Positions 17,079 through 25,313 of a DNA stretch of 54,305 nucleotides are shown here, piece by piece. Numbering within the stretch: the first letter of the stretch is position 1; each line of letters opens with the position of its first letter. The translations under genes were made by a program, and so were the position numbers. The stretch is from Lentisphaerales bacterium (GTDB lineage: Bacteria; Verrucomicrobiota; Lentisphaeria; Lentisphaerales; Lentisphaeraceae). The stretch is taken from contig JAKVBD010000036.1 in assembly GCA_022446985.1 (NCBI GenBank), positions 1-54,305 of the forward strand. Direction: 5' to 3'. A model generated the notes under the pieces. The model was not told the DNA's origin. It searched no databases and worked only from the letters and a program-made list of their open reading frames with translations.

Positions 17079-19027
17079 TAAGCGTTTTCCAGTTCTCTGA
17101 CAAATTGAACTCCTTTCTGAGTCAGAACTCTGTTGTCCCCATCCCGAACAACAAGACCTTCACGTTCATAAAGAGCGAAAGCCATCAAACAAAACTTTCT
17201 GTTTCCTTCGATTAGATCCCGGAATCCTGCAACGGTCAATGGCTCGACATTATGTAAGTGAGAAAGAAGACGTGGACGTATGCGGTCAATAGCTTCGGTC
17301 ATAGTGAAGTAGTCTTCAAACTTGGTGAGCCAGTTACTTTTAACCAGAAAACTGATTATGGTATCGAGCTTTTTCTCAGTGATGCCCTTGGGTTCTGCCT
17401 CTTCAAGTAAGTTGCGCTGGGAGTAGACGTTGACATCATTATGGATGTACCATTTTTTTACCAGCTCGATATTCTCTTTAAGGTCATCGGCTTCTGTGGG
17501 GTTGAAACTACTCAGTGACCAACCTCCACCCGATTTCACAACGGATCCATCATTTATAAGTTGTTCAAGAACTAGCTTCATGAAGTCACCGGTTAGTGCA
17601 TCGCCAAAAGAAGCAAATTTTGGTACAAGCTCATCAAGAGATATGCCTTCGACATTCAGGTAGTGAACGGCATGGAAACGGTCCATTTCTTTCAGAATCT
17701 GTTTTTTTAGTTCTTTGAGTCTTGGTCTGGAGATGAGGTAGCTGTTATTGGGAGTCGTAAAGATATCTGTTCGACTTAGACCTTTAGCAGTCAGTTCGAT
17801 GATTTCATTTTCAGGAATGTTTAATTCTTTTGAAAGGTAGCCTGAACTAACAACATAAGAAGTTTCGCCAATCTTGGTATTTATAAGTCCTTTAAGACCA
17901 TTTGAATCGATGTCTTTCAAATAGTCGATGACTTTTTTGTGACGGCGACGGTGGTGAAGAGGACAAGGATCTAGAATAATTCCTCCACCCAGAGTAACAT
18001 CACCTGAACTTGAACGCAGGATAAAACTGTCGCCATAACTGAATGGTCTGTTTTCGGGAAGATAAATTTGAATATAGGCTGATTCATTTTTTGCAAGTTT
18101 ATCACAATCTAACAAACTGATGCGAACACTGGATTCGTAACTTCCAGAGTAGAGGAGGGCATCAAACCAACGCCTCTTCAGTTCATTTCCAGGAAACAGT
18201 GAAAGCTGCGCATCGACAAGTTCACTTTGACTCATCTCGGTATTGCTGATGATGTCTCCTTTTCTTAGCTCGTCAACTGAAATTCCGGGAAGGTTAAATG
18301 AACAGCGGTCACCTTGTACTGCGGAGTCAGTTTCTGAACCATGGCGTTGCATACTTCTGATTTTCAACTTTTCATCTTTCGGGTAAAGATGGAAACTATC
18401 TTCTAAAGTAGCTGAGCCTGAAGTGACTGTTCCTGTAGTTACTGTACCATGACCTTTAATAGTGAAGGCCCGGTCTATGTTAAGCCTGAAGGTACCTTTG
18501 GTTTCGACGTCTTGCAGTTTAGCCAGGCGTGCCACTAGCATGGCTTTTAATTCTTCAAGGCCTTCGCCTGTGTGTGATGAAACGTAGATGATTGGCAGTT
18601 CGCTGAAACCGGCTTCTTCAAAAGTTTCGGAAAGAAATTCTGTGAGTATTTCTTTGTCATCCTCTTCCATTAGGTCTGCTTTAGTAATGACCGCAATGAT
18701 ATTTTGCATACCGAGGATCTTGAGAATTCGCAAATGTTCAAGAGTCTGCTTTTCGGGGCCACTGTTGCCGGCAATGACTAACATGGCAAGGTCAATTCCG
18801 CATGCCCCGGAAATCATATTTTTGATAAAGTCACTATGACCGGGTACATCAATGACACCAACTGCATAGTCTTCGAGCTTAAGGTGGAAAAAACCATTAT
18901 TTATGGTGATGCCACGCTTTTTCTCTTCTTTGTGAGTATCGAGATCTTTACCAGTTAAAGCTTTGAGTAAAGAAGTTTTTCCGTGGTCTATATGACCTGC
19001 GGTTCCGATCGTCCAATGTCTTTTCAT
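17078..19027 (-). CDS. selB: Selenocysteine-specific elongation factor
   Basis: 649 aa. It delivers Sec-tRNA to UGA codons marked by a SECIS hairpin. The GTPase domain has G1 GHIDHGKT (11-18), G3 DVPGH (60-64) and TKAD (115-118). EF-Tu-like beta domains follow (for example FTIKGHGTVTTGTV). The C-terminal 280 residues form the winged-helix array that grips the SECIS RNA, ending TQKGVQFVRELENA. Full length for bacterial SelB. It overlaps selA by 4 bases and selU by 1, so the three are translationally coupled. Its presence supports reading the UGA in selD as selenocysteine. Confidence 0.96.
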   Translation of the reverse strand: MKRHWTIGTAGHIDHGKTSLLKALTGKDLDTHKEEKKRGITINNGFFHLKLEDYAVGVIDVPGHSDFIKNMISGACGIDLAMLVIAGNSGPEKQTLEHLRILKILGMQNIIAVITKADLMEEDDKEILTEFLSETFEEAGFSELPIIYVSSHTGEGLEELKAMLVARLAKLQDVETKGTFRLNIDRAFTIKGHGTVTTGTVTSGSATLEDSFHLYPKDEKLKIRSMQRHGSETDSAVQGDRCSFNLPGISVDELRKGDIISNTEMSQSELVDAQLSLFPGNELKRRWFDALLYSGSYESSVRISLLDCDKLAKNESAYIQIYLPENRPFSYGDSFILRSSSGDVTLGGGIILDPCPLHHRRRHKKVIDYLKDIDSNGLKGLINTKIGETSYVVSSGYLSKELNIPENEIIELTAKGLSRTDIFTTPNNSYLISRPRLKELKKQILKEMDRFHAVHYLNVEGISLDELVPKFASFGDALTGDFMKLVLEQLINDGSVVKSGGGWSLSSFNPTEADDLKENIELVKKWYIHNDVNVYSQRNLLEEAEPKGITEKKLDTIISFLVKSNWLTKFEDYFTMTEAIDRIRPRLLSHLHNVEPLTVAGFRDLIEGNRKFCLMAFALYEREGLVVRDGDNRVLTQKGVQFVRELENA

Positions 19028-20412
19028 GCTTTTTCTATTCTCAAAGCTTCAACAATTATGTCAATCTGTCCTTCAAAAAGTGTAAGGACATCGAATAAAA
19101 TTTCACCTTCTCGTAGGATGGCGATGATAGGGGTGTCGATGTGACGCAGGCGCTCATGTAGTTTTTCGGCAAAGCGCTTTTTCTCTTTGGCACTTCCAGA
19201 AGGTTTGAGAGCTACCGCAAAGGAATCGAGTCTTAAGTGTGGTAATGTTCCACCACCAACTTGCCCGGAGCTGACGACTACTTCACAGTTGTAACCATCT
19301 GCTTTGAGTTTATTCGCCAAAGATTCGGCATCACTTCTTAAAGTATCTTGAGATTTATCCATGATGGAGAAAATCGGAATATTTGCTTTTAGAGTGTCAT
19401 CTTGCATGTATTGATGGCAAACCCAGGACAGTGCAGCCAAGTCCATTTTACTCATGCGTATGGCTCTGAGAAGAGGTGTTTGTGAAAGAACTTTGATCAG
19501 TTCTTTTTTACCCGCAAGAACTCCACCTTGTGGACCACCAAGGAGTTTATCGCAACTGAACATAACAAGGTCAGCGCCTTGTTTTAAAGATGTATGGACA
19601 TCCGGTTCATCTTCAAGAGGTAGATTTGCCGGTTTACGCAGAAGACCGCTACCTTGGTCGTAGAATAAAGGGATGTTATGGCGTTTACAAATTTCAGAAA
19701 GTTCTGGAATATCCGCTTCAACGGTAAAGCCGATTTGTGCAAAGTTTGATTTGTGAACTTTTAAGATGGCTTTGGTATTTTCAGTGATGGCCTTTTCATA
19801 GTCCGCAGGCTTGGTTTTGTTTGTCGCGCCAACTTCAATCAATTTACAGCCAGCAAATTCGAAGATCTCAGGAAGTCTAAAACTACCGCCTATTTCGATT
19901 AGCTCTCCACGGGAAATTATTACCTCGCCACCTTTACAGAATGCAGAGAGGGCGAGTATGACAGCGGAAGCATTGTTGTTAACAACCAGTACATCTTCGG
20001 CGTTTGTGATGTGTTTTAAGCTTTCGCGAATGTGATCGTATCGACTACCGCGATGACCGGCAGCTAAGTCAAATTCCAAATTAGAATAACCTGACATAAG
20101 TGGTCGGATAGCATCGATCATCTTTTCTCCCAGAGGAGAGCGCCCAAGATTTGTATGTAGAATAATGCCAGTAGAATTGATCACGCCTTTAAAAGATGCT
20201 CCACACATGGCAGCAGCTTGTTTGTTGATTTCAGAAATCAGGCTTTCAATTGGGATGATTTTAACGCCGTCTTTGACAGTGTAACGAATTAGATTGAGTT
20301 GATTGCGAATTGCTGCTTTAAGTACAGAGTCACCAAATTGGGAAATAAGAGAGATGACTTCCTCTTTCTTTAGAAGCTCTGTGACACTTGGAATATCTTT
20401 GAAATCGGCCAT
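19024..20412 (-). CDS. selA: L-seryl-tRNA(Sec) selenium transferase
   Basis: 462 aa PLP enzyme that converts seryl-tRNA(Sec) to selenocysteinyl-tRNA(Sec) with selenophosphate. The PLP lysine is K289 in FSCDKLLGGPQGG. The N-terminal tRNA-binding part (PSVTELLKKEEV) and NSTGIILHTNLGRSPLG block are typical. It is the first gene of the minus-strand selenium operon. ATG 20412 has no strong Shine-Dalgarno. Upstream on the minus strand is a 133-base gap with a small hairpin repeat at 20515-20535. The tRNA(Sec) gene selC is not found in this window. Confidence 0.96.
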   Translation of the reverse strand: MADFKDIPSVTELLKKEEVISLISQFGDSVLKAAIRNQLNLIRYTVKDGVKIIPIESLISEINKQAAAMCGASFKGVINSTGIILHTNLGRSPLGEKMIDAIRPLMSGYSNLEFDLAAGHRGSRYDHIRESLKHITNAEDVLVVNNNASAVILALSAFCKGGEVIISRGELIEIGGSFRLPEIFEFAGCKLIEVGATNKTKPADYEKAITENTKAILKVHKSNFAQIGFTVEADIPELSEICKRHNIPLFYDQGSGLLRKPANLPLEDEPDVHTSLKQGADLVMFSCDKLLGGPQGGVLAGKKELIKVLSQTPLLRAIRMSKMDLAALSWVCHQYMQDDTLKANIPIFSIMDKSQDTLRSDAESLANKLKADGYNCEVVVSSGQVGGGTLPHLRLDSFAVALKPSGSAKEKKRFAEKLHERLRHIDTPIIAILREGEILFDVLTLFEGQIDIIVEALRIEKA

Positions 20413-20514
20413 TGAAAACTTATATCCAGAATTAAATACAACTGATAGACTAAGCTTGTTTTGGATTGTTGCAATATTTTTGTGAAAGTGTGATGAAAAT
20501 AAAGAGGGGAATGA

Positions 20515-20535
20515 GAGCTGATAGAGAATCAGCTC
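20515..20535. repeat. Small hairpin repeat GAGCTGAT-ATCAGCTC
   Basis: An 8-bp perfect stem (20515-20522, 20528-20535) with loop AGAGA. On the minus strand the stem is preceded by TAGGAGC, echoing the GGGAGC head of the units at 14821 and inside selU. There is no T-tract, so it is more likely a member of the same dispersed palindrome class than a terminator of the PQQ-type gene. Confidence 0.45.
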
Positions 20536-20545
20536 CTATGAGAAA

Positions 20546-21862
20546 TTAGTTGGCGATACAGAAAATCTTAGTTTCGGTGCGAACGAAAAGTTTATTGTCA
20601 TTACATATGATGCTTGCTCTGGCGTAGGCATCATCATCGCCAGCCATAGCATTTTGAGCTAGTACTTTGCCATCTTTGGCATCAACTACGATGACCTCGC
20701 CAGCATGGTTCATGAAGTAAAGTCTGCCATCCGCCCCCAGTGGAGAACCGCGGTACTTAGACATACCTGGAGTTTTAACAGTCCAGATAACCTTGCCGTC
20801 TTTAGGGTCAACTTTACTGAGTTTACGGCGAACGTCACTTAGGACGAAGTAATGATCCTGGTAGAATAGCGGAGTAGGAACGTCAGAAGTTACGTCACCT
20901 CTGTCTTCACTTTTCCAAAGCAGATCAACGGATCCGTCTTGCTTAACTTGAATAGCGTAAACCGGTGCTTTCTTAGGTGCACAAACAAGGAATGTGTTGT
21001 TTGGGCCAGGAGTTGGACTTGGAACCAGTCTCCACCACTGTTCACGGTGATTTTTATTCCATGTTCCCCAGCGCCATAGCTCTTTACCAGTTTCAGGTTC
21101 ATGACCAGTGAGGACATCGCCACCAGCAATAACCAGAGTCATTTTGCCATTGATTGTACTTGGGATAATGGTGCCGAAGGATTCCAGAGATTCTTTTTTG
21201 GCAGGTGACTTTCGAATGACTTTCCAGTCTTTGTTCCCTGTTTCAAGGTCGTATCTCAGTATAAACGATTCATTACCATCTTTGCCGCGGCCGTGGACAA
21301 TTTCATCACGCTGCAGGACTGCCAGATAGACTTTACCGTTAAGTAAAGTTGGAGTTGCAGAGAAAGTCCATTGGAAAGTAAAGTCACCTTCTTCTTTCTG
21401 AATATTGTGCCGCCATTTTTCTCTACCTTTTACATCGTAGGCAACAAGGTCGCCATTACCAAAGAAGAAAACTACTGTCTTACCATCAGTTACAGGAGAC
21501 GGTGAAGCATAATTACTTCTTGAGCCAAGAGCTGTTATTGTACCGTCACCATTTGCCTGGTAGCCACTGCCGGCATCTTTACTCCATAAAGTACTACCTG
21601 TATTTTTATCGAGACAAATAGCCAATAGTTGGCTTTTTTCAGCATTAGCAGCAGTAGTGAAAATAAAATCACCGGCTATGATTGGAGTCGCTGCTCCATT
21701 ACCGCCAAGGTCTGCTTGCCATTTAACTTTTTCAGTAGGTGAAAACTTAACTGGTAGATTCTTAGCTTCGACAGCGCCATTCCAGTTTGGGCCACGCCAG
21801 TTTGACCAGTCCTGAGCAGCTGCTGTCATTGAGAAAGCAATTAAAAGTAGAAAACGCAACAT
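20546..21862 (-). CDS. Secreted PQQ-type beta-propeller protein
   Basis: 438 aa with a signal peptide (MLRFLLLIAFSMTAAAQ). The mature part begins DWSNWRGPNWNG and contains repeated propeller blades of the PQQ/BamB type: VKWQADLGGNGAATPII, CLDKNTGSTLWSKD, YDLETGNKDWKV, WRWGTWNKN and VVDAKDGKVLA. It lacks recognisable PQQ-dehydrogenase catalytic residues or a heme motif. It is therefore probably a scaffold or binding protein rather than a dehydrogenase. Such proteins are abundant in Planctomycetes and Lentisphaerae. It stands upstream of the selenium operon on the same strand, after a hairpin repeat; joint transcription is not obvious. Function unknown beyond fold. Confidence 0.8.
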   Translation of the reverse strand: MLRFLLLIAFSMTAAAQDWSNWRGPNWNGAVEAKNLPVKFSPTEKVKWQADLGGNGAATPIIAGDFIFTTAANAEKSQLLAICLDKNTGSTLWSKDAGSGYQANGDGTITALGSRSNYASPSPVTDGKTVVFFFGNGDLVAYDVKGREKWRHNIQKEEGDFTFQWTFSATPTLLNGKVYLAVLQRDEIVHGRGKDGNESFILRYDLETGNKDWKVIRKSPAKKESLESFGTIIPSTINGKMTLVIAGGDVLTGHEPETGKELWRWGTWNKNHREQWWRLVPSPTPGPNNTFLVCAPKKAPVYAIQVKQDGSVDLLWKSEDRGDVTSDVPTPLFYQDHYFVLSDVRRKLSKVDPKDGKVIWTVKTPGMSKYRGSPLGADGRLYFMNHAGEVIVVDAKDGKVLAQNAMAGDDDAYARASIICNDNKLFVRTETKIFCIAN

Positions 21863-21920
21863 AATCCTATTGTCCTTTTCGCTCCGCTTGTTACATCACA
21901 GAAAAACTAATAATAGTCTT

Positions 21921-21934
21921 AAGATTCGAATCTT
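21921..21934. promoter_or_regulatory. 14-bp palindrome in a divergent promoter region
   Basis: AAGATTCGAATCTT is a perfect palindrome between two divergent genes (start codons at 21862 and 22040). It could be an operator. It superficially looks like a tRNA T-arm, but no tRNA surrounds it. Confidence 0.25.
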
Positions 21935-22039
21935 GCACGGATTCTGTTAATTTTTTCGATAAGATGTAGTAATTGTGAAAAGACATACAGATCTGCAGTG
22001 CTAATTATGTAGATAACTTTAATGATTATCCCATAGGCT

Positions 22040-22729
22040 ATGAAAAGTTTTTTTAGAGTACTTTTATCCCTACCTGTTTATATGTTAGGCTTTTTGATGG
22101 TCCATGCGGTTCTCAAGTTGAACTACGGCGCTCATCAGGAAATAACTTATTCTTTACTGGGCGGCTTAGTTGCAGGGATCATCATATTTTCCTTTGTTTG
22201 CCATTTTAAGCGTTTCTATATATTTGGCCATGAATTAGCGCACTGGATTTTTGCTAAACTTTTTATGAAGGAAACTAAAAACTTTAAAGTGGGTAAGGAC
22301 GGCGGAGCTGTTCAGGTGAAGGATCCAAATGTCTGGGTCGTTTTAGCTCCTTACTTTTATCCCACTTTTACGATCATGTGGTTGCCTTTTTGGTTTCTTT
22401 TCAGTCATTTCCAAAAAGAGATTCAGTACAGTTTTCAAATATTTTTTGTAATGCTGGGCATGAGTTGGGCTTATCACCTCGTATTAACTCTATATGCACT
22501 GAAGTTTGAGCAAAGTGATATAGAAAAGTATGGACGGCCTTTGTCTTTTAGTATAATATTTTTATTTAACATGCTTTTTATATATTTTTTCCTGATCTGT
22601 GTCACAGATGGCTTAAAAGCAGGCATATATATATTATGGTGTACTATTAGTCATGATATTGTTTATCTTGCTACTTTAGTTCAAAGTGGGGCAGAAAAGT
22701 TAAGCATGTTTATAAGTAGCTTGAATTAA
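22040..22729 (+). CDS. Membrane protein with HExxH motif, M50-like
   Basis: 229 aa with about five or six hydrophobic segments (residues 5-24, 36-56, about 105-125, 130-155, 170-195). The motif HELAH at 64-68, at the edge of a membrane helix, is a zinc metallopeptidase signature. A downstream NVWVVLAPYFYPTF segment may fill the role of the second ligand-bearing helix in site-2-type (M50) proteases, but no classic NPDG motif is seen. I infer an intramembrane or membrane-associated peptidase, or an inactive relative. It lies between divergent and tandem single genes, the next being a sigma factor at 22914, which is suggestive because site-2 proteases often free sigma factors. No anti-sigma gene is visible. 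Confidence 0.6.
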   Translation: MKSFFRVLLSLPVYMLGFLMVHAVLKLNYGAHQEITYSLLGGLVAGIIIFSFVCHFKRFYIFGHELAHWIFAKLFMKETKNFKVGKDGGAVQVKDPNVWVVLAPYFYPTFTIMWLPFWFLFSHFQKEIQYSFQIFFVMLGMSWAYHLVLTLYALKFEQSDIEKYGRPLSFSIIFLFNMLFIYFFLICVTDGLKAGIYILWCTISHDIVYLATLVQSGAEKLSMFISSLN

Positions 22730-22913
22730 TGCCGAATGTGAGGCAACTTTTTTAAAGGATTATAGTTTTTTACCTTGTCTTTCCTAGGAAGGCCTGTAGA
22801 CTTAACCCCTTTTGAAGAGAGGTATATTTTGTGAATTTGAGCCTAGATTGTTGCTTGAATTAGTGTTATTTTGTTAAATCTGTTATAGAGAATTTTAAAG
22901 GATTCAATTTTGT

Positions 22914-23738
22914 ATGGATTCTAAGAGCGATGCAATCCGCAATTATATGTACAATATCAGTGATATTTCACTGGTAACAAAGGAAGAAGAAGTCGAGCTG
23001 GCTGCTTCTATTAAGGCGGGTTGTGAAAAAGCACGTGAGAAATTAATCGTTTCGAACTTGAGATTGGTTGTTAAAATAGCCCACGATTTTAAGGGGCTAG
23101 GCCTGCCATTATCCGATCTCATTTCGGAAGGAAATATTGGTCTCATGCGTGCTGTAGAAAAATTTGACCCGGCCAAAGGAGCCAAGTTCAGTTCATATGC
23201 TGCATGGTGGATTAAGCAGTCCATGCGTCGTGGATTGGCTAACCAAAGTAGAACAATTCGTATTCCGGTTCAGTCAGCCGGTAAGATTAATAAGATTCTT
23301 AATGCTCGTCTAGAGCTTAAAGAAAAGTTAATGCGTGAGCCGACTGAGGCTGAGATCGCTGATTATCTTGATTTTAGTAAAAGAACTGTTGCAGGTTTAA
23401 GTACTGTTGGTGGTTCAACGATTTCACTTCAGGCGAAGTTACAGGATGGTGAAGATGGTGAGATTCAGGACATTGTTGCTGATAAAGGTTCTCACACTCC
23501 AAGTGACATTATCGGTGAAGCAGAATCGATAAGTTGCATGATGAGATTCATGGTTCTACTTACAGACCGTGAAAAACTTGTTCTTGAGTTGCGTTTTGGC
23601 CTTCTAAGTGGTCGTCCCAAGACTCTTGAGGAAGTTAGTCAAGCAATTGGCAGAACGAGAGAACGTGTTCGTCAGATTCAGAATCAGGCTTTGAAAAAGC
23701 TTAGAGACAGAATGAACGAAGAGAATCTTCTCAACTAA
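22914..23738 (+). CDS. Sigma-70 family RNA polymerase sigma factor
   Basis: 274 aa, with regions 1.2 through 4.2 but no long region 1.1, so a group 2 (RpoS-like) factor rather than the housekeeping RpoD. Region 2 contains LIVSNLRLVVKIAHDF, DLISEGNIGLMRAVEKFDP and SSYAAWWIKQSM. Region 3 begins RTIRIPVQS. Region 4 has LTDREKLVLELRFGL and the helix-turn-helix ending GRTRERVRQIQNQALKKLR. AAAGGA lies about 11 bases before the ATG. It is followed by a strong terminator and transcribed alone. Which regulon it serves cannot be read from the sequence. Confidence 0.92.
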   Translation: MDSKSDAIRNYMYNISDISLVTKEEEVELAASIKAGCEKAREKLIVSNLRLVVKIAHDFKGLGLPLSDLISEGNIGLMRAVEKFDPAKGAKFSSYAAWWIKQSMRRGLANQSRTIRIPVQSAGKINKILNARLELKEKLMREPTEAEIADYLDFSKRTVAGLSTVGGSTISLQAKLQDGEDGEIQDIVADKGSHTPSDIIGEAESISCMMRFMVLLTDREKLVLELRFGLLSGRPKTLEEVSQAIGRTRERVRQIQNQALKKLRDRMNEENLLN

Positions 23739-23760
23739 TAGTTCTTTACATCAAGTCTTA

Positions 23761-23784
23761 AAAGCTCCTTCGGGAGCTTTTTTT
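23761..23784 (+). terminator. Rho-independent terminator of the sigma gene
   Basis: AAAGCTCC (23761-23768), UUCG tetraloop and GGAGCTTT followed by T residues to 23784. It is a textbook hairpin about 22 bases after the sigma-factor stop. Confidence 0.92.
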
Positions 23785-24312
23785 GTGTTTGGATTACTTA
23801 TTCTGGCGTTTTAATTATCCAGCATTGTCTTTCATAACTTTTGAAGCGACTTTTGAAGGTGCAGTCCCTCAGCTTTCGAAATACTTTTTAGACCCAACTG
23901 TTTCTGACCAACAGAATATTGACGAGTCAGAGAACTTACCATTACAGCAGCAGTTAAGTAGCTTCTATGAGTAGAAGGGTATACGGCATCTTCTAAAAAA
24001 AGTTCAAGTTTTGGTTCATTCTTTTTGGCAATGGTAAATGCCGTTCCGACTGGAGCAAGTAAAGAAGACGTTTCTTTAGCTAAGTTTTGGTGTAGAGAAA
24101 AGAGTGTTTTGCTATCTTCGATACAATAGTTTTCAGCCCATGGCGATGATCACTTTTGTTTTACTTTCTTTGGATATTCTTGATAAGGCTAATAGCTTGT
24201 GATTTGTATTTTTCAGAAGATTCAAGAGCTTTTTTGTTATTACTAATAGGCAGCCCCCCGGGTTTCCCGGGTGGACTCCCCAAGTTTTACTTTTGCGGGA
24301 TTCTGTTAAAGT

Positions 24313-24346
24313 CCTTTACGTGAACCGCCAAAGTATCACGTAAAGG
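24313..24346 (+). promoter_or_regulatory. Hairpin covering the tnpA ribosome site
   Basis: CCTTTACGTGA (24313-24323) is perfectly complementary to TCACGTAAAGG (24336-24346). The right arm contains most of the Shine-Dalgarno AAAGGAG that precedes ATG 24355. Such a structure would keep tnpA translation low, as described for IS200 leader RNA. Confidence 0.7.
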
Positions 24347-24354
24347 AGATATCT

Positions 24355-24801
24355 ATGAAAGACAATGAAAGTTTAAATCACACTAAATGGGATTGCAAAT
24401 ACCATGTTGTTTTCATTCCCAAGTATCGTAAGAAAGCACTATTTGGAGCCTTGCGTAAAGAATTTGGCCCAATCTTTCACGAATTGGTTCGTCAGAAAGG
24501 CAGTAAAATAGAAGAGCGGCATATAATGATTGATCATGTTCATATGTTACTTTCTATTCCACCTAAGTTGAGTGTTAGCAACGTTGTCGGTTATCTCAAA
24601 GGAAAAAGTGCAATATATATTGCTCGCAACTTTAGAGGTCGGAAGAAAAACTTTTCCGGGGAAAGCTTATGGGCTCGAGGCTACTTTGTAACAACTGTTG
24701 GTCATGATGAAGAAACTGTTAGAAAGTACATAATAAATCAAGGGAAAAACTATAAAAAGAAAGATGATGATAATCAAGCGGATTTATTTCCAGATTGTTA
24801 A
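24355..24801 (+). CDS. tnpA: IS200/IS605 family Y1 transposase
   Basis: 148 aa HUH-superfamily single-strand transposase. The HUH motif is DHVHMLLSIPP with His61 and His63. The catalytic tyrosine is Y125 in EETVRKYIINQ. The start MKDNESLNHTKWDCKYHVVF and the block YLKGKSAIYIARNF match IS200-type TnpA, and length is normal, so it is probably intact. It lies within hairpin-bounded ends and interrupts a hydrolase gene. Its own ribosome site is buried in a hairpin. Confidence 0.95.
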   Translation: MKDNESLNHTKWDCKYHVVFIPKYRKKALFGALRKEFGPIFHELVRQKGSKIEERHIMIDHVHMLLSIPPKLSVSNVVGYLKGKSAIYIARNFRGRKKNFSGESLWARGYFVTTVGHDEETVRKYIINQGKNYKKKDDDNQADLFPDC

Positions 24802-25313
24802 CTTAAGATAAATTATAAACCGCTTTGAGCGGTTCACCTTTCAAGTCTCCGGCTTTGCCGGAGGTACATGACTTCCCTGAATAATGGCATTGTCCCAAGC
24901 ATATTTTTCGTAAACCGGCTTTAGGTTTGTACCTTCATTATGTTTTTTACAGGAAAAACCTTTAGCAAAGAGGTTTGCTGCAAGAATTTTATAGGGGATA
25001 AGAAGTTGAGTTCCTAAGTACTGAAATACCTGGTGCATAATATTTGCTGCTGACATCTCATTACCGATAAATAGGACATTGACTTCTTTAAGTTTGATTT
25101 TTTGAGCTAATTGCACAGGTCGAGTGATACTTCTAGTTCCACCGCGATTTTTGGTCTCGATAGTTACTTGAGCCTGTAAAGTTATGGAAGTAAGTATGAG
25201 TCGAGTAATTAGAATTTGTTTCATGGTTCTCGTTGTGAGCCGGATCTTTGAGATCCTAAGCTTGTTCCCTTTAAGTTTTACTGTATATTGCCGAAAAAAT
25301 TAAGGAATTTATT

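Larger units (their letters stand above)
24254..24868 (+). mobile_element. IS200/IS605-type insertion sequence, tnpA only
   Basis: The single-gene element has no terminal inverted repeats but has subterminal hairpins, as expected for the family. The left end carries CCCGGG-TTT-CCCGGG (24257-24271) and the right end CTCCGGC-TTT-GCCGGAG (24847-24863). An additional AACCGC/GCGGTT hairpin is at 24818-24834. No tnpB accompanies it. The ends are placed by where the interrupted hydrolase gene resumes and are uncertain by several bases. Confidence 0.8.
23832..25224 (-). pseudogene. SGNH-hydrolase-like gene split by an IS element
   Basis: The N-terminal half (25224 to about 24868) starts MKQILITRLILTSITLQAQ, a signal peptide, then VNVLFIGNEMSAANIMHQVF, the GNS-like block I of SGNH hydrolases. 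It ends at YAWDNAIIQGSH, where the insertion follows. The C-terminal half resumes at about 24253 (LPISNNKKALESSEKYKSQA) and reads on in shifted frames. Recognisable pieces are LLAPVGTAFTIAKKNEPKLE, LFLEDAVYPSTHRSYLTAAV and a stop at 23832. The late DAVYPSTH block corresponds to the catalytic Asp/His region. There is an internal TAA after NIQRK and at least one frameshift near 24150, so the gene has decayed beyond the insertion itself. It was probably a secreted esterase of the DUF4886 type. Confidence 0.75.

Noticed and set aside
21915..21940. tRNA T-arm-like sequence around GATTCGAATC
   Set aside because: It is only a 14-bp palindrome. No acceptor stem, anticodon arm or cloverleaf can be drawn around it. 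A search by eye for tRNA(Sec) near the sel genes also failed.
23783..23974. Plus-strand open frame of 63 codons after the sigma terminator
   Set aside because: It is the antisense of the C-terminal half of the SGNH-hydrolase pseudogene, which reads convincingly on the minus strand.
25225..25313. Possible preQ1 riboswitch before queF
   Set aside because: The leader lacks the compact H-type pseudoknot pattern with an A-rich tail pairing to the loop. Only a chance GGATCT/AGATCC pairing is seen.
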